A stretch of DNA of 64,000 nucleotides, taken from contig CALHBF010000005.1 of NCBI GenBank assembly GCA_937931205.1, forward strand, positions 248,001 through 312,000, read 5' to 3'. The DNA is from an uncultured Bacteriovoracaceae bacterium (GTDB taxonomy: Bacteria; Bdellovibrionota; Bacteriovoracia; Bacteriovoracales; Bacteriovoracaceae). The number at the start of each line of letters is the position of its first letter. Within the stretch, counting starts at the first letter, position 1. The position numbers and the translations under genes are program-made. Shown piece by piece: positions 17,269 to 26,261 of the stretch. A model generated the notes under the pieces. That model saw nothing but the letters and a program-made list of their open reading frames with translations. It had not been told where the DNA came from and did not search any database.

Positions 17269-19050
17269 ATGTTAAAACTAGAAGGTTCGATGCGCACACA
17301 CCATTGTGGTGAGCTAAGAGAATCAGATATCGGTAAAACCGTCACTCTTTGCGGGTGGATGAATAAATATAGAAACCTGGGAAGTCTGCACTTTATTGAT
17401 CTTCGCGATAAATACGGTGTGACACAACTTGGATTTGAAAAATTCAGTGGTGATATCAATCTCCTTCGCACGTTTTCTCTTGAGTCAGCTCTGATTGCGA
17501 CAGGTGTTGTAACAGCTCGTCCTGATAGTGCTCAAAATAAAAATATGGATACAGGGATGGTAGAAGTTCAAGTAACTTCAATTCGTGCTCTGGCCATTGC
17601 AGAAGAAGTTCCTTTCCTTCCGCACGGAATGGTAGGAGCAACGGAAGATCTTCGTTTGAAGTATCGCTACCTTGATCTTCGTTCAAAAAAACTTCAGGAC
17701 ATTCTTGCTCTTAGATCAAAGGCAACTCGTGCTGCTCGTTCTGCTCTTTATGACCTTGATTTCGTAGAAGTGGAAACTCCCATCCTGTATAAAACAACTC
17801 CTGAAGGTGCTCGTGATTATATCGTTCCTTCACGTGTTCACCCTGGAAAAGTTTATGCTCTTCCTCAGTCGCCACAAACATTGAAGCAACTTTTGATGAT
17901 TGCTAACACTGATAAGTATTTCCAAATTTGTCGCTGTTTCCGTGATGAGGATCTTCGTGCTGACAGACAGCCAGAGTTTACTCAAATCGATATCGAAGTA
18001 TCATTTCCGACGCTTGAGTATATGAAAAATCTTGCCACCCATATGGTGAAAAGAATTTTTAATATGCCTGAAAATTTTGCGATGAAATCAATTTCATATG
18101 ATGAAGTGATGCGTGACTATGGTTCAGATAAACCAGATGTTCGTTTTGCTCTTAAGCATATGAATGTGACCTCACTCTTTGCAGGTTCAGGTTTTGCAAC
18201 ATTCGCTGATGTTGCTGCTGCCCAAGGTTTAGTGAAGGCGATCTTTATTCCAACTTCAATGGGAACTCTTGCTCGTAAAGATATTGATGGTCTTGTTGAG
18301 ATCGTTAAGCCTTACGGAGGTAAGGGTGTTGCTTGGTTTAAAGTTGAAGCTGGCGCAGTATCTGGTGGTATTTCTAAATTCATCACTCCTGAAATTCTAA
18401 GCGGACTCATCAATCTTTCAGTAGAGAAGGGTGATGGACTTTGGTTATTCTGTGCAGATAAGAATGAGTTTGTCACTCATGACTGTGCTGATGCTCTTAG
18501 ACGTCACTTTGGTAAAACCCTTAATCTTATCAACCAAGATGAATACGCTTTCCTATGGGTTTATGACTTTCCACTTTTTGATTACGACAAAGAAACAAAT
18601 ACATTGGCAGCTAAGCACCATCCATTTACTCGTCCTAAGGATGAAGACGTTGAGCTTTTCTTCTCTGATGATAAAGCAAAGATCGGTCAGGCAAAAGCTT
18701 ATGCATACGATATCGTTTGTAATGGATATGAGATTGGTGGTGGATCAATGCGTATCTTTGATAACAAACAACAATCACAAATGTTTAAACTTCTAGGATT
18801 TACTCCAGAAGAAGCTCAAGCTCAGTTCGGATTCTTTGTTGAAGCTCTTAAATACGGAACACCTCCGCATGCAGGTATGGCATTCGGCCTTGATCGTGTG
18901 ATCATGCTTCTTGCTAAGACTGATTCTATTCGTGATGTAATTGCATTCCCGAAAACAGCTTCGGCAACAGATCTTATGGCCCAATCTCCATCAGCTCCTG
19001 CGAAAGCACAAACTGATGAGCTAGGATTTGGTTGGTTGAAAAAAGACTAA
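17269..19050 (+). CDS. aspS: Aspartyl-tRNA synthetase
   Basis: A 593-residue class IIb aminoacyl-tRNA synthetase of the bacterial type. It has an N-terminal OB anticodon-binding domain (about 1-105, GWMNKYRNLGSLHFIDLRD). Motif 2 is near 224 (FRDEDLRADRQPEF), the bacterial GAD insertion domain follows at about 285-410, and motif 3 is near 536 (GMAFGLDRVIML). 'QSPQTLKQLLM' binds the aspartyl-adenylate. GGGAG supports the start at 17269; another Met lies 7 codons later. It shares 4 bp with the convergent RDD gene at its stop. Whether it is discriminating or charges tRNA-Asn too cannot be decided here. Confidence 0.96.
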   Translation: MLKLEGSMRTHHCGELRESDIGKTVTLCGWMNKYRNLGSLHFIDLRDKYGVTQLGFEKFSGDINLLRTFSLESALIATGVVTARPDSAQNKNMDTGMVEVQVTSIRALAIAEEVPFLPHGMVGATEDLRLKYRYLDLRSKKLQDILALRSKATRAARSALYDLDFVEVETPILYKTTPEGARDYIVPSRVHPGKVYALPQSPQTLKQLLMIANTDKYFQICRCFRDEDLRADRQPEFTQIDIEVSFPTLEYMKNLATHMVKRIFNMPENFAMKSISYDEVMRDYGSDKPDVRFALKHMNVTSLFAGSGFATFADVAAAQGLVKAIFIPTSMGTLARKDIDGLVEIVKPYGGKGVAWFKVEAGAVSGGISKFITPEILSGLINLSVEKGDGLWLFCADKNEFVTHDCADALRRHFGKTLNLINQDEYAFLWVYDFPLFDYDKETNTLAAKHHPFTRPKDEDVELFFSDDKAKIGQAKAYAYDIVCNGYEIGGGSMRIFDNKQQSQMFKLLGFTPEEAQAQFGFFVEALKYGTPPHAGMAFGLDRVIMLLAKTDSIRDVIAFPKTASATDLMAQSPSAPAKAQTDELGFGWLKKD

Positions 19051-19598
19051 GCTGCAATTTGATAATCTTCGACTTGTTCCTCATGCTCTCTTCTTTGTAA
19101 GAGGGCATGAAGATCAACTTTCTCGTCACGAATCTCTACTAAATTCTCATAACGATAATCAATCTTCTCAAAGCTATTTTTGATAAGTGGATAAAGCAGA
19201 CCAAAAGAGCAAACAGTTAAAGTTAGTTTGCATGCCATAGACAGTTCACGGCCTTCAAATTCTTTGTGTGAAACTCTTCTTTTTGTTAGTCGCATTCCTA
19301 AGCTCATACCATCACAAGAATGAATACTGATGAGGTAGTAGGCCAGGGTGAGCAGTGGAAAAACTGAAAGCTCCAGTGCCTGGGGATAATTCAGTACATA
19401 CTTACTGGAGAGAGTTTGCAAAATGCCGTTGAGGCCAACGCTTGTTATTTGCGTGATGAGAGCACTTAAAGTGAGAAGAGCTAGTTGATCTACCGCCAAT
19501 GCTATGATGTTTTGAGCATGCTTTATTTTTTTCTCTTGAGGCGCCAGATAGGCAGCAGGAATTTTTTGAGAGAAAAGAGCAAAAGGGATTAGATTCAT
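19047..19598 (-). CDS. RDD-like membrane protein, translationally gated
   Basis: A 183-residue protein with about three hydrophobic segments (roughly 30-55, 75-92, 122-140). It resembles RDD-family proteins: 'NIIALAVDQLALLTLSALI' matches the 'R..A..iD.lll' helix, and 'DGMSLGMRLTKRRV' matches 'gqTlGkrllgirVv'. RDD proteins are inner-membrane proteins, some acting as Na+/H+ antiporters. It starts 49 nt after the mutS stop. AGGAGAC precedes the ATG, but both the Shine-Dalgarno and the ATG lie in one arm of a perfect 14-bp hairpin. Family call is moderate because the sequence is divergent. Confidence 0.62.
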   Translation of the reverse strand: MNLIPFALFSQKIPAAYLAPQEKKIKHAQNIIALAVDQLALLTLSALITQITSVGLNGILQTLSSKYVLNYPQALELSVFPLLTLAYYLISIHSCDGMSLGMRLTKRRVSHKEFEGRELSMACKLTLTVCSFGLLYPLIKNSFEKIDYRYENLVEIRDEKVDLHALLQRREHEEQVEDYQIAA

Positions 19599-19641
19599 AA
19601 AGTCTCCTGACTCTCTTTTCGTCAGAATCAGGAGACTTTAT
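19597..19641 (-). promoter_or_regulatory. Hairpin sequestering the ribosome site of the RDD-like gene
   Basis: The arms 19628-19641 and 19597-19610 are perfect complements over 14 bp with a 17-nt loop. In the minus-strand RNA the 3' arm contains the Shine-Dalgarno AGGAG and the AU of the start codon. The 5' arm starts only 6 nt after the mutS stop codon. Ribosomes terminating on mutS would open it, so translational coupling is the inferred function. Confidence 0.65.
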
Positions 19642-19647
19642 TAGAAA

Positions 19648-22338
19648 TTAAAGAAGTTCTTGTAGCTTTGCTAAAGTATTAAGGGCATCAAGTGGGGTCA
19701 TTTTCATGATATCAAGGTCTTGAACCTCTTTCTCAAGCTTTAGCAGATGAGGAGGGATGGGTTTTTCTACCACTTCAGCGGCCCCAAAGAAGCTCAATTG
19801 CCCGCGTGGGTTAACAGGAACTTCCTCATCCAGTTTGTTAGTGAGATTTGAGAGCACTTCACGGGATGTGGTCTGTTTTTCTTCCAAGTTATGAAGAAGT
19901 TCACGGCTTCGTCTCAGTACTGACTGCGGAAGTCCTGCCAGTTCGGCCACATGAATACCAAAACTCTGAGTTGCTCCTTGTTCAATAAGCTCATACATAA
20001 ACTGCACTTTGCCATTTTTCTGCTCAGTTCGAACAGTGAAGTTCTTTGCCTGTGGCAGAGACTCTACGAGGTCTATGAGTTCATGGTAGTGAGTGGCAAA
20101 AAGTGTAATTGGTTTAAGGTTATGAACAAAGTGTTCAACCAGTGCCCAAGCAATAGAGAGACCGTCATAAGTTGAAGTTCCACGTCCAATCTCATCTAAG
20201 ATAATGAGTGAACGCTCACTTGAGTGGCGAAGGATTTCTGCTGTCTCACTCATCTCCACCATAAAGGTCGATTGGCCGCGGATAATATCATCGCTGGCAC
20301 CAAGACGAGAGAAGAGATAGTCACAAACACCAAGAGTGGCACTTGTCGCTGGTACATAACAGCCAAGTTGAGCAAGATACTGAATGATGGCAACTTCTCT
20401 CATTACAGTTGTTTTACCGGCCATGTTCGGACCGGTAATGAGACCGAAGTAACATTTTGAATCTAAGTGAATATCGTGAGTAATAAAGCTCTCAGTAATA
20501 TTGGCCTTAATAAGAGGGTGCCATGAACCTTTGATAGAAATGATTTTCTCATCACGAAGCTCAGGTCGAACAAAATTCTCTTGAAGGCTTACCCATGCGA
20601 GAGACGAAAATACATCAATCTGAGCAAGACGTTTGGCGATATCAAGAACAAGGAAAGAGTGATCAGCAATCTGGCGACAGATGGCCTCAAAGATTTCTTT
20701 CTCAAGTTTTACCAGTTTATCAAGAGCACTTGTGACATCTTTTTCAAAATCTTCAAGTTCACGAGTCACGTATCTCTCGTTGTTCACAAGAGTCTGTCTT
20801 CTCATAAATTCTTTAGGAACTTTCGAGAGGTGAGAGTTGGAGACTTCAATAAAGTAGCCAGAAATATTGTTGTGTTTGATTTTTAAATTACCGATACCCG
20901 TGTCAGCACGATACTTGGCTTCAAGCTTTAAAATTTCGTCACTGGCCGAATCAGAGAGTTTCGCTAAGCGATCGCGCTCTTTGCTTGCTCCTGGCTTAAT
21001 AAGGTTACCCTTATCTTGATGGGCCCCCATCTCATCTGAGATTGTTGCAAAGATTTCACGGCTTAAATTAGTTAGGAACTCTTCATCTTTTTTTGGAAGT
21101 GCAGAGAAGAAAGCATACTTATTTTTAACAAGTTCTTCTTGAATATCGCGATAGATATCCATGGCGCGAGCAAAATTTAAAAGATCTCCCGCCACTGTTT
21201 TATTCGTTGAGATTTTGGCCATGATGCGATCAATATCACGAACGTCGTCTAGTTTTGACCTGAGGTCTTTAATAAGAGCAGGATTTGAGATCAATGAGCT
21301 CGTAAGATTTAATCTCTTCTCAATTGCATCCTTACTTGCCAATGGAGTCTGAAAGAAATGTTTCAGATGACGAGAACCCATGCTTGTTTTGGTTTTATCC
21401 ATGAAGCCAAGAAGGGACTGCATCTCAGTCTCTTTTGATCTAGGGAAAATCTCCAGACCTCTGAGAGTGGCATAAGTCACTTTCATTGATTCATCATTAT
21501 TCACAATTCTAAAAGGACGAAGGTGGGTCACTTTCTCAATCGTTTGAGTTGAAGTCACATAATAGCTGACCGCCCCAAGAGGAGAGAGAATCTCTGCATT
21601 CTGAGAGATGATTCCGTCACGCTGATAGCTTGGAATAAGTTTTTGAATATAGAATCCAGAATGTTTTTCTTGGAAAAATTCTAGAGATAAGTGAGTCTTT
21701 AAAGCATCCAAATGAAGAAGGGTATCTTCAAGTATAGGATAACCGTCCCATTGCCCAAGGTAAGTGATGAACTCCTTTGGACGAGTCATCATCAAACGCT
21801 CGCAAAGATCATCCATCGTTTTGAAGTTCACACCGTAAAAATCTCCGGTAGTGAAATCAAGAAGCACTAACAGAAAACCTTTCTCAGTTTTCGTTGCACT
21901 AGCGATAAATTTATTTTCAGTATGTGTTCCCTTATCTAGATCATAAGGCATACCTGGGGACACAATTTGTGTTACAGCACGTTTTACAATTCCCTTTGCG
22001 GCCTTTGGATCTTCAACTTGATCACAAATAACCACTTTTTTACCTAGGCTTGAAATGCGATCAACGTAAGCTGCGGCTGCGTGATGGGGAATACCGGCCA
22101 TGGGAATCGGGTGCTCACCTAATTTTCCACGGACAGTAAGAGAGATGTTTAATAGCTTGGCCGCCATTCGGGCATCTTCAAAAAACATTTCATAGAAGTC
22201 TCCCATCCTAAAAAGGAGAAGATTATCTGGGTGCTGTTTTTTGACGTGGTAGTATTGCTCCATCATAGGAGTGAGCTTCACTCCAAGATTCACGAGGGTC
22301 TCAAGTGTCATTGATTCTGGAACTATTTGATTTTGCAT
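19648..22338 (-). CDS. mutS: DNA mismatch repair protein MutS
   Basis: About 896 residues. The mismatch-recognition domain carries the GDFYEMF Phe-X-Glu motif that stacks on the mispair. Connector, core and clamp domains follow, then the ATPase with Walker A GPNMAGKTTVMRE near residue 636, LIILDEIGRGTSTYDG and FATHYHEL. A helix-turn-helix dimerisation end and a short tail complete it. Full-length and intact. The ATG at 22338 is preferred; a GTG 9 nt upstream and a later ATG (MTLETL) are alternatives because no strong Shine-Dalgarno is visible. Downstream it is followed by the RDD-like gene behind a hairpin. Confidence 0.96.
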   Translation of the reverse strand: MQNQIVPESMTLETLVNLGVKLTPMMEQYYHVKKQHPDNLLLFRMGDFYEMFFEDARMAAKLLNISLTVRGKLGEHPIPMAGIPHHAAAAYVDRISSLGKKVVICDQVEDPKAAKGIVKRAVTQIVSPGMPYDLDKGTHTENKFIASATKTEKGFLLVLLDFTTGDFYGVNFKTMDDLCERLMMTRPKEFITYLGQWDGYPILEDTLLHLDALKTHLSLEFFQEKHSGFYIQKLIPSYQRDGIISQNAEILSPLGAVSYYVTSTQTIEKVTHLRPFRIVNNDESMKVTYATLRGLEIFPRSKETEMQSLLGFMDKTKTSMGSRHLKHFFQTPLASKDAIEKRLNLTSSLISNPALIKDLRSKLDDVRDIDRIMAKISTNKTVAGDLLNFARAMDIYRDIQEELVKNKYAFFSALPKKDEEFLTNLSREIFATISDEMGAHQDKGNLIKPGASKERDRLAKLSDSASDEILKLEAKYRADTGIGNLKIKHNNISGYFIEVSNSHLSKVPKEFMRRQTLVNNERYVTRELEDFEKDVTSALDKLVKLEKEIFEAICRQIADHSFLVLDIAKRLAQIDVFSSLAWVSLQENFVRPELRDEKIISIKGSWHPLIKANITESFITHDIHLDSKCYFGLITGPNMAGKTTVMREVAIIQYLAQLGCYVPATSATLGVCDYLFSRLGASDDIIRGQSTFMVEMSETAEILRHSSERSLIILDEIGRGTSTYDGLSIAWALVEHFVHNLKPITLFATHYHELIDLVESLPQAKNFTVRTEQKNGKVQFMYELIEQGATQSFGIHVAELAGLPQSVLRRSRELLHNLEEKQTTSREVLSNLTNKLDEEVPVNPRGQLSFFGAAEVVEKPIPPHLLKLEKEVQDLDIMKMTPLDALNTLAKLQELL

Positions 22339-22451
22339 GGTAAGCACTCTATCAAAGGGGGACTATAATCGTCATCTAATTTCCTCTTTCACTCTGGGAA
22401 AGCTCAGACTTTAACTATCTGAATTCATGACAAAAAGGTATAATCATATTC

Positions 22452-23444
22452 ATGAAATTTAGAGATCCCAAATCAATAATTGTTATTTCCCTCTATGCGC
22501 TGATAAATGCAGCGGTTATTTTCATTGGTCTTAAGGATGTTCCCACTTCTTTGGTGGAAAGAAAAAATGCTGCACCTATTGCTCCTGAGTACACCAGAGT
22601 TGAGAATCTAGAATATTTTAATATTAAAGAATCACTTCCTGTTTTAAGTCTCAAAGCAGAGGAGATGAAATCCCTTGGTGAGGAGAGAGCAGACTTTTTA
22701 TCTCCCTTTGGGATCTATCACTACTCAGATAAAAAGAAGTCTCTAAAGTATCAGGCCAATGAAGCTTTTTATCAGAAGAGCGAAGGCTCTTTGAAACTTA
22801 TAGGAGATGTGAAATTAGCTGATGAGATGGGAGAGTATGAGGGGATTGAACTCACTTATTTCCTGCAAAAAGATTTCATTCAAGGAGTTGGTGGAGTGAG
22901 GTTTGATGGTGTTGATCCACAAACACAGGATAAGTTTTTTATCGTGGCCGATAAAATTGAAGCATATCCCAAAAAACAGATTTCAGAATTTGCTGGCTCG
23001 GTTAATGGAAAACTCACTCCGAAAAAGAAGTTCCAGACGCCAATGACATTTCGTTCGGAATATCTACGTCTCACTAAAAATCAGTCTCTGGCCGAGTTGT
23101 GGGGAGGTGTTCGAATTGATCGAGGCAATTACCTAATAACAGGTGGAAACGCCGAACTCTTTTTTCAGAACTATAATAAAAGTCTCAAGTATTTTGTCTT
23201 AAATGACGATGTGAAAGTAACTGAAACTTTGCGCACTCCCGAGGGAGTAGTGGAAAGGCGGTCTTTTTCTGAAAGTTTAGAGGGATTTGGAAGCGATAAA
23301 AAAATGGTGCTTTCAGGTGCTCCTCGAGTTGAACAGGGAAAAGACATTATCAAGGGCTATCGCATCACCATCAGAGAGAATGCTGAGTTGATCGAAGTCG
23401 ATGATGCAATGTCTGATGTTCAAGTAAAACGAAAGAAAAACTAA
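22452..23444 (+). CDS. lptC: LptC-LptA-like LPS transport protein (apparent fusion)
   Basis: A 330-residue protein with one N-terminal transmembrane helix (about 10-26) and a long periplasmic region. Residues about 50-190 fit the LptC beta-jellyroll. About 195-320 look like a second OstA/LptA-type jellyroll ('FRSEYLRLTKNQSLAELWGG', 'MVLSGAPRVEQGKDIIKG', the last being the LptA 'm..l.g.p.v.qg.n.i.G' pattern). It is directly followed by lptB, and there is no separate lptA between them. LptC ties the LptBFG transporter to the periplasmic LptA bridge. The fusion is inferred from length, order and motif; E. coli LptC is only 191 residues. Confidence 0.8.
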   Translation: MKFRDPKSIIVISLYALINAAVIFIGLKDVPTSLVERKNAAPIAPEYTRVENLEYFNIKESLPVLSLKAEEMKSLGEERADFLSPFGIYHYSDKKKSLKYQANEAFYQKSEGSLKLIGDVKLADEMGEYEGIELTYFLQKDFIQGVGGVRFDGVDPQTQDKFFIVADKIEAYPKKQISEFAGSVNGKLTPKKKFQTPMTFRSEYLRLTKNQSLAELWGGVRIDRGNYLITGGNAELFFQNYNKSLKYFVLNDDVKVTETLRTPEGVVERRSFSESLEGFGSDKKMVLSGAPRVEQGKDIIKGYRITIRENAELIEVDDAMSDVQVKRKKN

Positions 23445-23455
23445 AGGATCGCTAA

Positions 23456-24181
23456 ATGAACGCAAGCTTCCATGCGCGAGAGTTGAAAAAAACGTATAAC
23501 GGTAGACAGGTTGTTAAAAGTGTCAGCCTGGATGTTGAAAGAGGTGAAGTTGTTGGTCTCTTGGGACCGAACGGAGCTGGAAAGACAACATCGTTTTATA
23601 TGATGGTAGGACTGGTTAAAACTGATAACGGAATGATCTCACTTGATCAGGAAAATATCACCGAAGATCCACTTCATATAAGAGCTAAAAAAGGTATTGG
23701 CTATCTTCCACAAGAGGCCAGTGTTTTTAGAGAGCTCACCGTAGAAGAAAATATTTTTTCTGTTTTGGAGATTCGAGATATCTCCGAGAAGGAAAAAGAA
23801 AACGCTCTTGAAAACTTGATCACTGACTTTGGTTTATCTCATATCAGAAAATCCAAAGGAAGAGAGCTTTCAGGAGGGGAAAGAAGAAGAGTGGAGATAG
23901 CAAGATCACTCGCTTTAGACCCAAAGTTTGTTCTTTTAGATGAACCGTTTGCTGGAGTTGATCCCTTAGCAGTAAGTGACATCCAGCAGATTATTAGAAG
24001 GCTTAAGCACAAAAATATTGGCGTGCTTATTACAGATCACAACGTAAGAGAAACTCTTGGGATTGTTGATCGGGCCTATATTATGAGTCAGGGTGAGCTT
24101 CTAGTGAGCGGTACTCCTGAGGAGATCATCAATAACGAGATCGCCCGTAAGTTTTACTTAGGGGAAGAATTTAAGATGTAA
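23456..24181 (+). CDS. lptB: LptB, LPS export ABC ATPase
   Basis: A 241-residue ABC ATPase that powers lipopolysaccharide extraction from the inner membrane. Motifs: Walker A GPNGAGKTTSFYMMVG, Q-loop 'GYLPQEASVFREL', signature LSGGERRRVEIARSLA, Walker B FVLLDEPFAGVDPLAV, and the H-loop ITDHNVRETL. These are classic LptB sequences, and the order lptC-lptB-rpoN-hpf is the standard one. It starts 11 nt after lptC and ends 10 nt before rpoN. Confidence 0.96.
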   Translation: MNASFHARELKKTYNGRQVVKSVSLDVERGEVVGLLGPNGAGKTTSFYMMVGLVKTDNGMISLDQENITEDPLHIRAKKGIGYLPQEASVFRELTVEENIFSVLEIRDISEKEKENALENLITDFGLSHIRKSKGRELSGGERRRVEIARSLALDPKFVLLDEPFAGVDPLAVSDIQQIIRRLKHKNIGVLITDHNVRETLGIVDRAYIMSQGELLVSGTPEEIINNEIARKFYLGEEFKM

Positions 24182-24191
24182 GGGGTTAGAC

Positions 24192-25646
24192 ATGGCGATA
24201 AAAATGAATCAGGGGCTGAGGCAGACGCAAAGCTTAATGATCACGCCACAACTTCAACAGGCCATCAAACTGTTGACGTTGACCCATCTTGAGATGACTA
24301 CACTGATCTCTCAAGAAATGGTCGAAAATCCCATGTTAGAAGAAATTGATGGCGAGATGGATGCTGCAAGTGCGAGCACTGAATCTAGAGAAGATTTTGA
24401 ATCTCAAGAAGCAACATCGGATAACTTTTCAGGTCCAGAATTAATTGAAGGCTCTCGCGATAATTTTGATTGGGAGTCTTATTCAGAATCATTCAATAAT
24501 ACATCTTCGACTCCTAATATGAAGGAGAGTGTTTCCAGCGAAGATGGCCCTAACTACGAAAATATGGTCTCGAAGGGTCAGTCACTGCAAGAGCATCTTG
24601 AGTGGCAACTTCGTATGGAAAACCTATCTGACATCGAATTAAAACTTGCGCTAGATATTCTTGGTAACATCAGTGATGAAGGGTATCTGGAATTAAGCTT
24701 TGAAGAAATTTTGGCAAGCTATCCGAATATGGATAAAGATCAGGCCCTAGGCATTCTGGGTCTTATTCAGCACCTTGATCCGGTTGGTTGCGGTTCACAC
24801 ACTCTAGAAGAATGTTTAGGTGTTCAAGTGAGGATGCTTCCTGAGAGAAGTCCGTTAGCAGAGCTTATTATTCAGCGCAGTCTTAAAGATCTTGAAAAGA
24901 AAGATTACGTCAAAATTTCAAAAGAATTTGGTGTTAGCAAAGACAAGGTTAAGGATGCAGAGCTTGTGATCATGAGCTTAAATCCGAAACCTGGCCGTCT
25001 TGTTTCAAGTGAAGAAACTCAATACGTCGTTCCTGATATTTTTGTGGCCGATGTTGGTGGAGAGTTTGTTGTACAAGTTAACGATGAAGGTGTTCCAAGA
25101 CTTCGTGTCTCAAATCTCTATAAATCTTTGATGAGAACTTCTGAAAACAACGCGGAAGCAAAAGAGTTTGTTCAAGATAAGCTTCGTTCAGCTCTGTGGT
25201 TAATCAAGTCAATCGAGAACCGTCAGAAGACTATTTATAAAGTTGCCGAGTCGATTGTTCGCACTCAGCAGGAATTTTTTAAAAAGGGTCCGGCTTTTCT
25301 TAAGCCGATGATCCTAAAAGATATTGCTAACGAAATTGGCATGCATGAATCGACTGTGTCGCGAGTGACAACTAACAAATACATGCACACTCCTATTGGA
25401 ACTTTTGAGTTGAAGTATTTCTTCAATGCAGGGATCGGTGGGAAGAATGGCGGTATTGATATTGCCGGTGAGACATTGAAGCTAAAAATCAAAGAAATGA
25501 TCAGCAACGAAGATCCGAAAAGGCCGCTGTCTGACCAAAAAATCTCTGAGCTTCTTTCAACCAAAGATATCATTGTTGCGCGTAGAACAGTTGCTAAATA
25601 TCGTGAAATGATGAGCATTGCTCCGTCATCGAAAAGAAAAAAATAG
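24192..25646 (+). CDS. rpoN: RNA polymerase sigma-54 factor
   Basis: A 484-residue sigma-54. Region I at the start (LRQTQSLMITPQLQQAIKLL) contacts activators, an acidic region II spans about 50-120, and the core-binding domain follows. The helix-turn-helix lies around 380-400 (MHESTVSRVTTNKYM) and the RpoN box is ARRTVAKYRE at 463-472, which reads the -24 element. It starts from ATG with an AAGGGG ribosome site. It implies enhancer-dependent promoters in this organism. Next downstream is hpf. Confidence 0.96.
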   Translation: MAIKMNQGLRQTQSLMITPQLQQAIKLLTLTHLEMTTLISQEMVENPMLEEIDGEMDAASASTESREDFESQEATSDNFSGPELIEGSRDNFDWESYSESFNNTSSTPNMKESVSSEDGPNYENMVSKGQSLQEHLEWQLRMENLSDIELKLALDILGNISDEGYLELSFEEILASYPNMDKDQALGILGLIQHLDPVGCGSHTLEECLGVQVRMLPERSPLAELIIQRSLKDLEKKDYVKISKEFGVSKDKVKDAELVIMSLNPKPGRLVSSEETQYVVPDIFVADVGGEFVVQVNDEGVPRLRVSNLYKSLMRTSENNAEAKEFVQDKLRSALWLIKSIENRQKTIYKVAESIVRTQQEFFKKGPAFLKPMILKDIANEIGMHESTVSRVTTNKYMHTPIGTFELKYFFNAGIGGKNGGIDIAGETLKLKIKEMISNEDPKRPLSDQKISELLSTKDIIVARRTVAKYREMMSIAPSSKRKK

Positions 25647-25730
25647 GAGGCCCGTTGCATGACGTAGAAGAATGAGAACCCGCAAATTGAGATTGAGTAT
25701 TAGTTATTTTAAATTAGAGGCACGTACATT

Positions 25731-26111
25731 ATGAAATTAAAAATCTCTTTCAAACAACTTAAGCACACAGAATCCCTTGATGAGCGTATCAAAGAAAAAT
25801 CCGAACGATTTAATAAGTACTTTCAAGCGAATATTGATGTGCAATGGGTTTGTTGGGTTCATGATGACAAACATTGGGCAGAAGTAAAAGTAATCGGCCC
25901 ACGTTTTGAGTTTTTTGCCAAGGCCTGTGCAGATAATATGTACAAGTCACTTGATCTGGTTGTTGAAAAAATTGAACGTCAATTTGAAAAACAAAAAGAC
26001 ATGTATAAGAAGCATAAAGATAAGTATCAATCACATAAATATCAAGAAATGTTCAGGCAGATTCGTGATGAAGAAGAAGCTTCTTTTGAACTCGAAGAGA
26101 AATCTGCTTAA
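25731..26111 (+). CDS. hpf: Ribosome hibernation promoting factor, short form
   Basis: A 126-residue HPF/YfiA-family protein (MKLKISFKQLKHTESLDERIKEK) of the beta-alpha-beta-beta-beta-alpha fold that sits in the 30S decoding centre and silences idle ribosomes. It lacks the C-terminal dimerisation domain of long HPF, but has a charged tail of about 30 residues rich in Lys and Glu. The location after rpoN is conserved across Proteobacteria. GAGG lies upstream of the ATG. A terminator follows. Confidence 0.9.
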   Translation: MKLKISFKQLKHTESLDERIKEKSERFNKYFQANIDVQWVCWVHDDKHWAEVKVIGPRFEFFAKACADNMYKSLDLVVEKIERQFEKQKDMYKKHKDKYQSHKYQEMFRQIRDEEEASFELEEKSA

Positions 26112-26150
26112 TAATAAATATTCTTACAATCTTCACTATTCATCGATAGG

Positions 26151-26177
26151 AAAACGCCCGGTTCTCGGGCGTTTTTT
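26151..26177 (+). terminator. Intrinsic terminator after hpf
   Basis: AAAACGCCCG / CGGGCGTTTT with a GTTCT loop is followed by further T; it closes the lpt-rpoN-hpf unit. Confidence 0.92.
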
Positions 26178-26261
26178 TATTCAGGGTTGATCTAAAGTCA
26201 CGACCCTCATAAGATATAACAGTACAGTTACTGGCGATACTCGGCGTAATAAAGGATTATT

